A DNA stretch of 64,000 bases, from contig NZ_BMVY01000021.1 of the NCBI RefSeq assembly GCF_014650955.1, positions 62,001 to 126,000 on the forward strand, in the 5' to 3' direction. The notes under the pieces were generated by a model. That model searched no databases. It worked only from the letters and a program-made list of their open reading frames with translations, and was not told the DNA's origin. Position numbers and translations under genes: made by a program. This document shows, in pieces, positions 54,443-64,000 of this stretch (positions are counted from its first letter, which is position 1; each line of letters opens with the position of its first letter). This DNA comes from Streptomyces tauricus. GTDB taxonomy: Bacteria; Actinomycetota; Actinomycetes; Streptomycetales; Streptomycetaceae.

Positions 54443-56311
54443 CTACTTCTTCCCCTTGCCACTGCCGGCGTTCTCGTCGCTGGACAGCACGGCGATGAAG
54501 GCCTCTTGCGGAACCTCCACAGAGCCCACCATCTTCATCCGCTTCTTGCCCTCCTTCTGCTTCTCCAGGAGCTTGCGCTTACGGGAGATGTCACCGCCGT
54601 AGCACTTGGCGAGGACGTCCTTGCGGATGGCGCGGATGGTCTCGCGGGCGATGACCCGGGAGCCGATGGCCGCCTGGATGGGGATCTCGAACGCCTGGCG
54701 CGGGATGAGCTCGCGCAGCTTGGCGACGAGCCGCACCCCGTACGCGTACGCCGCGTCCTTGTGGGTGACGGCCGAGAAGGCGTCGACGCGGTCGCCGTGG
54801 AGCAGGATGTCGACCTTGACCAGCGAGGCGTCCTGCTCGCCGGTGGGCTCGTAGTCCAGGGAGGCGTACCCGCGGGTCTTGGACTTCAGGTTGTCGAAGA
54901 AGTCGAAGACGATCTCCGCGAGGGGCAGGGTGTAGCGGATCTCGACGCGGTCCTCGGAGAGGTAGTCCATGCCGAGGAGGGTGCCGCGGCGCGTCTGACA
55001 CAGCTCCATGATCGAACCGATGAACTCGCTGGGAGCGAGGATCGTGGCCCGGACGACCGGCTCGAAGACCTTGTCGATCTTGCCCTCGGGGAACTCGCTC
55101 GGGTTGGTGACCGTGTGCTCCTTCCCGTCCTCCATGATCACGCGGTAGACCACGTTGGGCGCGGTGGCGATGAGTTCGAGGTTGAACTCGCGCTCCAGGC
55201 GCTCACGGATGACGTCGAGGTGCAGCAGCCCCAGGAAGCCGACGCGGAAGCCGAAGCCGAGGGCCGCGGAGGTCTCGGGCTCGTAGACCAGGGCCGCGTC
55301 GTTGAGCTGGAGCTTGTCCAGCGCCTCGCGCAGGTCGGGGTAGTCGGAGCCGTCCAGCGGATAGAGCCCGGAGAAGACCATCGGCTTGGGGTCCTTGTAC
55401 CCGCCGAGGGCTTCAGTCGCACCCTTGTCCTTGCTGGTGATCGTGTCACCGACCTTGGACTGACGGACGTCCTTCACGCCGGTGATGATGTAGCCCACCT
55501 CGCCGACGCCGATGCCGTCGGCCGGGGTCATCTCGGGCGAGGAGACGCCGATCTCAAGGAGCTCGTGCGTGGCGCCGGTCGACATCATCTTGATGCGCTC
55601 ACGCTTGTTGAGCTGCCCGTCGATGACACGGACGTAGGTGACCACGCCACGGTACGAGTCGTAGACCGAGTCGAAGATCATCGCGCGAGCGGGGGCGTCG
55701 GCGACCCCGACCGGAGCCGGTACATCCCTGACGACCCGGTCCAGCAGCGCGTCCACGCCGACGCCGGTCTTCGCCGAGACCTTGAGCACGTCCTCCGGCT
55801 GGCAGCCGATGAGATTGGCCAGCTCCTCGGAGAACTTCTCGGGCTGCGCGGCCGGCAGGTCGATCTTGTTCAGCACCGGGACGATGGTGAGGTCGTTCTC
55901 CATCGCCAGGTAGAGGTTGGCGAGGGTCTGGGCCTCGATGCCCTGGGCCGCGTCCACGAGCAGGACGGTGCCCTCACAGGCCGCGAGCGACCGCGAGACC
56001 TCGTACGTGAAGTCGACGTGCCCGGGGGTGTCGATCATGTTGAGGATGTGGGTGTTGCCCGGATCCTCGGTCGGCGCCCAGGGCAGCCGCACCGCCTGGG
56101 ACTTGATGGTGATGCCGCGCTCGCGCTCGATGTCCATGCGGTCGAGGTACTGGGCGCGCATCTGCCGCTGGTCGACCACCCCGGTCAGCTGGAGCATCCG
56201 GTCGGCGAGCGTGGACTTGCCGTGGTCGATGTGCGCGATGATGCAGAAATTGCGGATCTGAGCCGGGGCGGTACGGCTCGGCTCGGGCACATTGTTAGGG
56301 ATCGCGGGCAC
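54443..56311 (-). CDS. lepA: Elongation factor 4 (LepA)
   Basis: 622 residues from GTG 56311, the same length I recall for the S. coelicolor protein. The G domain has G1 AHIDHGKST, the switch/G3 DTPGHVDF and G4 NKIDLP. EF-G-like domains II, III and V and the LepA-specific C-terminal domain (CYGGDISRKRKLLEKQKEGKKRMK) follow. It acts on the ribosome, in back-translocation or initiation/assembly. AGGA lies 6 nt upstream of the GTG; in-frame ATG 56371 is less likely. It is divergent from rpsT. Confidence 0.97.
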   Translation of the reverse strand: MPAIPNNVPEPSRTAPAQIRNFCIIAHIDHGKSTLADRMLQLTGVVDQRQMRAQYLDRMDIERERGITIKSQAVRLPWAPTEDPGNTHILNMIDTPGHVDFTYEVSRSLAACEGTVLLVDAAQGIEAQTLANLYLAMENDLTIVPVLNKIDLPAAQPEKFSEELANLIGCQPEDVLKVSAKTGVGVDALLDRVVRDVPAPVGVADAPARAMIFDSVYDSYRGVVTYVRVIDGQLNKRERIKMMSTGATHELLEIGVSSPEMTPADGIGVGEVGYIITGVKDVRQSKVGDTITSKDKGATEALGGYKDPKPMVFSGLYPLDGSDYPDLREALDKLQLNDAALVYEPETSAALGFGFRVGFLGLLHLDVIRERLEREFNLELIATAPNVVYRVIMEDGKEHTVTNPSEFPEGKIDKVFEPVVRATILAPSEFIGSIMELCQTRRGTLLGMDYLSEDRVEIRYTLPLAEIVFDFFDNLKSKTRGYASLDYEPTGEQDASLVKVDILLHGDRVDAFSAVTHKDAAYAYGVRLVAKLRELIPRQAFEIPIQAAIGSRVIARETIRAIRKDVLAKCYGGDISRKRKLLEKQKEGKKRMKMVGSVEVPQEAFIAVLSSDENAGSGKGKK

Positions 56312-56567
56312 GCAGGGTCCTGTCTCTTGAGGCGCCTGTCGCCTCGGGTCGGATCGATACGTAGGCTCCATGGTCCCACGGGCGGCGAGGTGCGACCGGT
56401 TTGGGCCGTCAGCGGGGCGACTGCTAATCTGGGCAGCTGTGTCTCCTGCCCTCTCTGCGGGGGACACGCAGGAAACGCAGGAAATTCAGAAGAGAAATCA
56501 CCGGCGCATGGGACTCACCGTCGTGAGACGCCCCGTCTCGTGCGCCTGAACCTGAGAAGGCTCATTC

Positions 56568-56834
56568 GTGGCGAACATCAAGTCCCAGATCAAGCGGATC
56601 AAGACCAACGAGAAGGCTCGGCTGCGCAACAAAGCCGTCAAGTCCTCGCTGAAGACCGCGATCCGCAAGGCCCGTGAGGCTGCTGCCGCGGGTGACGTCG
56701 AGAAGGCCACGGCCGCGCAGCGCGAAGCCTCGCGCAAGCTGGACAAGGCCGTCTCCAAGGGCGTCATCCACAAGAACCAGGCCGCCAACAAGAAGTCGGC
56801 GCTTGCTTCGAAGGTCGCCTCCCTCAAGGGCTGA
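56568..56834 (+). CDS. rpsT: 30S ribosomal protein S20
   Basis: 88 residues, the normal S20 length, highly basic and helical (NIKSQIKRIKTNEKARLRNK). It binds 16S rRNA early in 30S assembly. The GTG start has a purine-rich GAGAAGG upstream. It stands between divergent lepA and convergent holA, the conserved actinobacterial order, and is followed by strong hairpins. Confidence 0.98.
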   Translation: MANIKSQIKRIKTNEKARLRNKAVKSSLKTAIRKAREAAAAGDVEKATAAQREASRKLDKAVSKGVIHKNQAANKKSALASKVASLKG

Positions 56835-56943
56835 ACCTCTGCCGAGTACTGGGCCACGGCCCCGCACTCACTTGATTCGAAGTGATTCGAACGCCGGAAG
56901 GACCTGAGCGGGCCCTCTCTCATCCGCTCCCGACCGGCACCCC

Positions 56944-57040
56944 GACTCGTACGCGACTGCGTTCGCCACGCGGGTACGAGTCCCCAGCGTGAACCGAACC
57001 CCGGTTGCCCGCCCCGCGAGGGGCGCACAACCGGGGTTCG
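56944..57040 (+). terminator. Two consecutive hairpins downstream of rpsT
   Basis: Hairpin 1 pairs GACTCGTAC (56944-56952) with GTACGAGTC (56974-56982). Hairpin 2 pairs CGAACCCCGGTTG (56995-57007) with its complement (57028-57040), has an inner CGCCCC/GGGGCG stem and is followed by TCTTTGCTGTT. The second is the likely rpsT terminator. Both lie in the 460-bp gap 56835-57294, which holds no gene. Confidence 0.78.
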
Positions 57041-57099
57041 TCTTTGCTGTTCAGCCCGAAGGGGACCCAGGGAAGAGGGCCGGGCTTGCCTTTCAGCCT

Positions 57100-57290
57100 T
57101 TTCGCCTGCGGGGGCCGGGGCGCGTCCTTGCCTTTCAGCCCGTCCGGCGTTCGAGGACGAGGCCGTTCAGGCCGATGGGGGTCCGGGGGCCTGCCCCCGA
57201 GTCAGTAAGGATGGGAGTCCCCCGCTCGAGCGAAGCCGAGGGTGGGGGAGGGCAAGGGCGGCGGGGGCGAGAGTCCCCGCCCCGCCGGCA
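57100..57290. repeat. Degraded family A repeat plus a GCGAAGC palindrome between rpsT and holA
   Basis: CTTTCAGCCCGTCCGGCGTTCGAGGACG (about 57132) and GGGGGCCTGCCCCCGAGT (about 57184) match family A blocks. The palindrome CGCTCGAGCGAAGCCGAGGG lies at about 57218, inside paired CCCCC/GGGGG arms, and the right flank GGGCAAGGGCGGCGGGGGCGAGA ends the element. It adjoins the holA stop, so it probably terminates holA. Confidence 0.72.
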
Positions 57291-57294
57291 ACGG

Positions 57295-58281
57295 CTAACC
57301 CCGCCGCATCCGGGCCGCCCGGGCGACCGTGACGACCGCCTTCTCCAGCGCGTACTCCGGGTCGTCGCCGCCCCCCTTGACCCCCGCGTCCGCCTCCGCG
57401 ACGGCTCTCAACGCGACCGAGACACCGTCGGGCGTCCACCCCCGCATCTGCTGCCGAACCCGGTCGATCTTCCAGGGCGGCATCCCCAGCTCCCGGGCCA
57501 GATCGGCCGGCCGCCCGCCCCGTGCGGAGGAGAGCTTCCCGATGGCCCGCACCCCCTGCGCCAGCGCGCTGGTGATCAGGACGGGCGCGACCCCGGTCGA
57601 CAACGACCACCGCAGCGCCTCCAGCGCCTCGGCCGCCCGCCCCTCGACCGCCCGGTCGGCCACCGTGAAGCTGGAGGCCTCCGCCCGGCCGGTGTAGTAC
57701 CGCCCGACGACAGCCTCGTCGATCGTCCCCTCGACATCCGCGACCAGCTGGGTCGTCGCGGACGCCAGCTCCCGCAGGTCGCTCCCGATCGAGTCGACGA
57801 GCGCCTGGCACGCCTCGGGCGTCGCCGACCGCCCCAGCGCCCGGAACTCGGCGCGCACGAAGGACAGCCGGTCCGCCGGCTTCGTCATCTTGGGGCACGC
57901 GATCTCCCGCGCCCCCGCCTTGCGCGCGGCGTCGAGCAGCCCCTTTCCCTTGGCGCCCCCCGCGTGCAGCAGCACGAGCGTGATCTCCTCGGCGGGAGCG
58001 CCCAGGTACGCCTTCACGTCCTTGATCGTGTCCGCCGACAGATCCTGCGCGTTGCGCACCACCACGACCTTGCGCTCGGCGAAGAGCGACGGGCTCGTCA
58101 GCTCGGCGAGCGTGCCCGGCTGGAGCTGGTCCGACGTGAGGTCCCGTACGTCGGTGTCCGCGTCGGCGGCGCGCGCGGCGGCCACCACCTGCTGCACGGC
58201 GCGGTCGAGCAGGAGGTCCTCCTGCCCCACGGCGATCGTGACGGGAGCGAGCGGATCGTCTTGTGCAGAGTTCCTGGCCAT
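57295..58281 (-). CDS. holA: DNA polymerase III subunit delta
   Basis: 328 residues, normal for HolA. It starts PLAPVTIAVGQEDLLLDRAV, then the clamp-interacting FAERKVVVVRNAQDL, the helical ATPase-like fold and the collar domain (TVADRAVEGRAAEALEALRW). It opens the sliding clamp as part of the clamp loader. ATG 58281 was chosen by fit to the family N-terminus; ATG 58293 adds four residues. The flanking comEC/comEA and rpsT/lepA order is the standard actinobacterial context. Confidence 0.95.
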   Translation of the reverse strand: MARNSAQDDPLAPVTIAVGQEDLLLDRAVQQVVAAARAADADTDVRDLTSDQLQPGTLAELTSPSLFAERKVVVVRNAQDLSADTIKDVKAYLGAPAEEITLVLLHAGGAKGKGLLDAARKAGAREIACPKMTKPADRLSFVRAEFRALGRSATPEACQALVDSIGSDLRELASATTQLVADVEGTIDEAVVGRYYTGRAEASSFTVADRAVEGRAAEALEALRWSLSTGVAPVLITSALAQGVRAIGKLSSARGGRPADLARELGMPPWKIDRVRQQMRGWTPDGVSVALRAVAEADAGVKGGGDDPEYALEKAVVTVARAARMRRG

Positions 58282-58333
58282 CGCGCCCAGCATCCCACGC
58301 ACCACCGACAACGGGCCCGCCGCTACGGCTCCC

Positions 58334-58579
58334 CTACGGCTCCTCGCGCCAGCCGTCCCACTCCCGCACGAACTCGTCCAGCTCCCGCGCGTCCAGCCGC
58401 TCGTTCTCGTCGCGCAGCACGAGCAGCCACTGCGCGTCCTCGGCATCGTCCTCACCGGCCAGGGCGTCCCGTACGAGCTGGGGCTCCTCGTCCAGGGCGA
58501 ACTGCTCACCGAGCGCCTCCGCCGCCTCCTGAGCGGCATCGCGGTCGGGCAGCACCAGTACATGTCTCACGTCGCTCAC
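58334..58579 (-). CDS. Small acidic conserved hypothetical protein
   Basis: 81 residues from GTG 58579. It is strongly acidic, with many Glu/Asp, and opens with the pattern VRHVLVLPDRDAAQEAAEAL, suggesting a small alpha/beta domain. The second half is helical with DDAEDAQWLLVLRDENERLD and ends DGWREEP. GGAAAA lies upstream. A gene of this type is found at this place beside holA in Streptomyces (from memory), and codon bias is coding-like. Function unknown; it might be part of the holA transcription unit. Confidence 0.72.
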   Translation of the reverse strand: MSDVRHVLVLPDRDAAQEAAEALGEQFALDEEPQLVRDALAGEDDAEDAQWLLVLRDENERLDARELDEFVREWDGWREEP

Positions 58580-58629
58580 CCGGCCATTTTCCGGCACCGG
58601 CACAGCGCCTCGCACCGGGGGGCGCCCGC

Positions 58630-59508
58630 TCAGCCCTTGGGGACGATCTGTATGTCCAGGTCGACCGTGATGCTCGTTCCGACCATGGCGATACCCCGCG
58701 CGAGCATCGACTGCCAGCTCACCGTGAAGTCGTCGCGCCGCAACTCGGTGGTGGCCCGGCAGGCCGCCCGTACCTCGCCCTCGGTGCCGTTGCCGACCCC
58801 CAGGTACTCCGTGTCGAGCGTGACCGTCCGCGTCACCCCGTGCAACGACAGCGCCCCGGTGACACCCCACCGACTGCCGCCCCGGTGCGTGAACCGGTCG
58901 CTGTAGAACTCCACCGTCGGAAACCGGTCCACGTCCAGGAAGTCAGCCGACTTCAAATGCCCGTCCCGCGTCCTGACGTTGGTGTCGATCGACCCCGCGT
59001 CGATCACCACGTGCATCGCCGACTCCTCCACGTTCTCCGCCACCCGCACGATCCCCGCGAAGGTGTTGAACCGGCCCCGTACCCGGGCCATCCCGATGTG
59101 CCGGGCCGTGAAGCCGATCGAGGAATGGGTCGGCTCGATCTCCCAGTCCCCCGGCGCCGGTAACGCGGGGGGTGGCGCGGGATTGAGTGTCACGTCGCCG
59201 AGCGCGGCCACCTCGTTCGCCGGCACGGTGACATTCGCCCGGTACGGGGCGTGCCCCTCGGCCGACACCGCGAGGCGGTACTCACCGGCCGGCACCGTCA
59301 CCAGGAAGGACCCGAAGGGATCCAGCTCCCCGCCGACCACTCTGCGCCCCGCGGCATCCGTGACCAGGAACTCCGCGTCCGGCACCGGCTGGTTCACCGG
59401 ATCCAGCACCCGGCAGCCGAGCACACCGGCGCCCTCGGGCAACGGCACCGAGGCGAGATGGCCCGCCTGCGCCCGGTTCGTACGGTTCCCCAGCCAGCTG
59501 CCGACCAT
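58630..59508 (-). CDS. YceI-family protein with N-terminal carboxypeptidase-regulatory-like domain, TTA codon
   Basis: 292 residues. Residues 28-110 form a CarboxypepD_reg-like beta-sandwich (GVLGCRVLDPVNQPVPDAEFLVTD, GEYRLAVSAEGHAPY). After a Pro/Ala linker comes a YceI lipocalin-like barrel (WEIEPTHSSIGFTARHIGMARVRG, HLKSADFLDVDRFPTVEF, VTGALSLHGVTRTVTLD). YceI barrels bind polyisoprenoids or amphiphiles. No signal peptide is evident, so it may be cytoplasmic. Codon 116, in the linker, is TTA (59161-59163), a possible bldA dependence. It is 172 bp after the NAT gene. Confidence 0.88.
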   Translation of the reverse strand: MVGSWLGNRTNRAQAGHLASVPLPEGAGVLGCRVLDPVNQPVPDAEFLVTDAAGRRVVGGELDPFGSFLVTVPAGEYRLAVSAEGHAPYRANVTVPANEVAALGDVTLNPAPPPALPAPGDWEIEPTHSSIGFTARHIGMARVRGRFNTFAGIVRVAENVEESAMHVVIDAGSIDTNVRTRDGHLKSADFLDVDRFPTVEFYSDRFTHRGGSRWGVTGALSLHGVTRTVTLDTEYLGVGNGTEGEVRAACRATTELRRDDFTVSWQSMLARGIAMVGTSITVDLDIQIVPKG

Positions 59509-59680
59509 CTGCGACCCACCCTCGCGTCAACACACGCTGTGAAAACACTCGTTGTTGGGGAGGTATTCGACCACTGATGCGACTTTCGAGGCAACAGGCG
59601 ACTACATCGCAGGAAACCAGCGCATGTGCTGGTACTACGCACGAGTAGCCCGAATTGACTGTTCCGCTTGCGCCCTCCCC

Positions 59681-60508
59681 TCAGTCGCCGCTTTTCCGGA
59701 CAACCGGGACACGCTCCAGCGCGATCCCGAACCGCTTCCTGTACGTCTCCAGTACCTCCTCGTCCGAGACCAGTTCCTCCGTCTTCTTCCCGCCGCCGGG
59801 GTCCGTGACCGTGAGAGTGCGCCCGCTGAGCGTGACCCGTCCGCCGTCCTCCGTGACCCGCGAGCAGACCGGCGACCGGGTGAAGTGCGACGCCGGCGAG
59901 GTGCTGTGCCACCAGGCCCCCGCCACGAAGTCCCCGAGCACCCGCGGCCGTGTCTCCAGCCGGTACTGGGACTTGCCGTCCCGCACCACCTCCAGGTCCC
60001 CGAACTCCCCTGCGCTGCCCCGCACCCCGGCCGGATCCGCCCCGGCCACGATCACCCGGAACGCACCCGCCGGATCCGTCTGCTCCCCCCGCTCCCCGAA
60101 GGCCAGCGGGTAGTGGCTGTGCGCCCCGAACCCGACGTCGGCCAGCCAGTCGCCCCCGTCCACCGTCCGCACCCGCAGCGCCAGATGGTCGTAGGGAATC
60201 CCGAGCCGCTCCTCCTCGCCGTAGACCCGCCCCGCGAGCAGCGTCACATCGAAGCCCAGCGCCTTGAGCAGCGCGCCGAACGCCCCGTTCAGTTCGTAGC
60301 AGAAGCCGCCCCTGCGGGCGCCCACCACCTTGTCCAGGAGCGGTTTCTCCTCCAGCACGATCTCCTCACCGAGGTGGATCGACAGGTTCTCGAAGGGCAC
60401 GGTCAGCAGGTGTCGCAACTGCAGTTCACGGAGTACGTCGGCGGTGGGCCAAGCGGGGTGGGTGACGCCGATCCGGCGGAGGTAGGCATCGACCTGTGCG
60501 GGTTTCAT
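59681..60508 (-). CDS. nat: Arylamine N-acetyltransferase
   Basis: 275 residues. The catalytic triad is Cys70 (RRGGFCYELN), His108 (PYDHLALRV) and Asp124 (WLADVGFG), in the spacing usual for bacterial NATs. The N-terminal LRELQLRHLLTVPFENLSIH is also typical. It transfers acetyl from acetyl-CoA to arylamines or hydrazines and may act in secondary metabolism or detoxification. It lies just after the comEC stop on the same strand. Confidence 0.95.
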   Translation of the reverse strand: MKPAQVDAYLRRIGVTHPAWPTADVLRELQLRHLLTVPFENLSIHLGEEIVLEEKPLLDKVVGARRGGFCYELNGAFGALLKALGFDVTLLAGRVYGEEERLGIPYDHLALRVRTVDGGDWLADVGFGAHSHYPLAFGERGEQTDPAGAFRVIVAGADPAGVRGSAGEFGDLEVVRDGKSQYRLETRPRVLGDFVAGAWWHSTSPASHFTRSPVCSRVTEDGGRVTLSGRTLTVTDPGGGKKTEELVSDEEVLETYRKRFGIALERVPVVRKSGD

Positions 60509-60512
60509 ACCC

Positions 60513-63352
<2,840 letters not shown>

Positions 63353-63356
<4 letters not shown>

Positions 63357-64000
63357 GGCCGTACGAGATTCCGCAGATCGGCGAAACGGCGGTCGCCGAT
63401 TCCGTTCACCTCGCGCAGCTCGTCGACCGTACGGAAGCCGCCGTGCCGACCGCGGTAGTCGATGATGTGCTGCGCCAGCACAGGGCCGACACCCGGCAGC
63501 GTGTCCAGCTGTTCCAGAGTGGCCGTGTTGAGGGCGACTGGAACGACCGCGGCGGAGGCGGCCCCACCGGGAGCCACGACACCCGGACCCCCCGGACCTC
63601 CCGGACCTCCCGGACCTCCCGGACGTCCCGGCGTCCCCGGCGCTCCCGGCGCTCCCGGTCCCGCCGCCGACGACGCCCCGACCACCACCTGCTCACCGTC
63701 CACCAGGAAACGCGCCCGGTTGAGGCCTTCGGTGTCGGTGCCCGGACGCACCCCGCCCGCGGCTTTCAGCGCGTCGGCGACCCGGGAACCGGCCGGCAGC
63801 CGATGGACACCCGGTTCACGCACCTTGCCGCTGACGTCCACCACGAGTGCCGTGGGGACCGCGCCCGCAGGCGCCCCGGCGGCAGCGGTGGTCCCGGCCG
63901 CCGCCTTCTGGCCGGCCGCGCCCCCCTCCTCGTACGGAACAGCGGCCCGAACGATCTCCGGAGCCCGCACCGGCTGCGTACGCCCCGACCAGAAGTGCTG
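63353..64000 (-). CDS. comEA: ComEA-family DNA-binding protein, 3' part
   Basis: The frame is open to the window edge; the first visible residues QHFWSGRTQPVRAPEIV are not a start, so the gene begins beyond 64000. A SLBB-like domain (VVDVSGKVREPGVHRLPAGSRVADAL) precedes a Gly/Pro collagen-like linker. A C-terminal helix-hairpin-helix follows (LNTATLEQLDTLPGVGPVLAQHIIDYR, VDELREVNGIGDRRFADL), which binds DNA. The linker is encoded by 9-bp repeats. It overlaps comEC by ATGA. GTG 63970 can serve as an internal start but is probably not the true one. Confidence 0.92.
63583..63655. repeat. 9-bp tandem repeats encoding the collagen-like linker of ComEA
   Basis: GGACCTCCC-type units repeat about eight times with small changes (CCTCCC, CGTCCC, CGCTCCC). 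The coding strand gives G-x-P triplets (GPG, GAP, GTP, GRP, GGP). Copy number is free to change without breaking the frame. Confidence 0.85.

Overview
The window is high-GC actinobacterial DNA, almost certainly from a Streptomyces chromosome. The evidence is the strong third-position GC bias, GTG and ATGA-coupled starts, CIRCE-controlled hrcA-dnaJ, the lepA/rpsT/holA/comEC/comEA block, a leuA leader peptide, a tandem-HAMP hybrid kinase, rare TTA codons, and many copies of Streptomyces-type GC-rich inverted repeats. No rRNA, tRNA, CRISPR array, prophage or insertion sequence was recognised.

Layout. 1-8.5 kb: a probable sialic-acid uptake and catabolism cluster. It has a divergent FadR/GntR regulator (cut by the window edge), a peptide/nickel-type ABC importer of four polypeptides (lipoprotein, permease, fused permease-ATPase, ATPase), an N-acetylneuraminate-lyase/DHDPS-family aldolase and a convergent secreted sialidase. 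8.6-13 kb: an MMPL exporter with a NarL-type two-component system. 13-15.9 kb: TerB-like protein, leuA and its leucine attenuator. 16.3-17.7 kb: a protealysin-like M4 peptidase next to an emfourin-like inhibitor. 17.8-20.5 kb: GH1 beta-glucosidase coupled to an MFS transporter gene containing a TTA codon.

20.6-28.1 kb: the phoH-ybeY-CBS protein-MmcQ-deaminase-like-era series on the minus strand. It is interrupted by amtB-glnK with a GlnR-like box, plus a small TTA-containing secreted-protein gene. 28.3-39.4 kb: PfkB kinase, MFS transporter, adenosine deaminase, RNase Z, HIT protein, tricorn protease, a small lipoprotein, rsmE and a nitronate monooxygenase. 39.5-45 kb: hrcA-dnaJ behind a perfect CIRCE, a metallo-beta-lactamase-fold hydrolase, a DUF3097 protein and hemW.

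45-52.1 kb: a signalling module with a SpoIIE-type phosphatase divergent from a 1384-residue HAMP-array hybrid kinase and a stand-alone response regulator. 52.1-54.2 kb: a long-chain acyl-CoA ligase whose 3' end has been tandemly duplicated. 54.4-64 kb: lepA, rpsT, holA, a small acidic protein, a YceI protein, arylamine N-acetyltransferase, comEC and the 3' part of comEA.

The most notable observations are the sialic-acid cluster with its phased operator-like repeats, the protease/inhibitor pair, the leu leader peptide, an AmtB with Glu in place of the first pore His, a possible frameshifted small gene coupled to the metallo-hydrolase, the duplicated ligase tail, and two families of dispersed inverted repeats.
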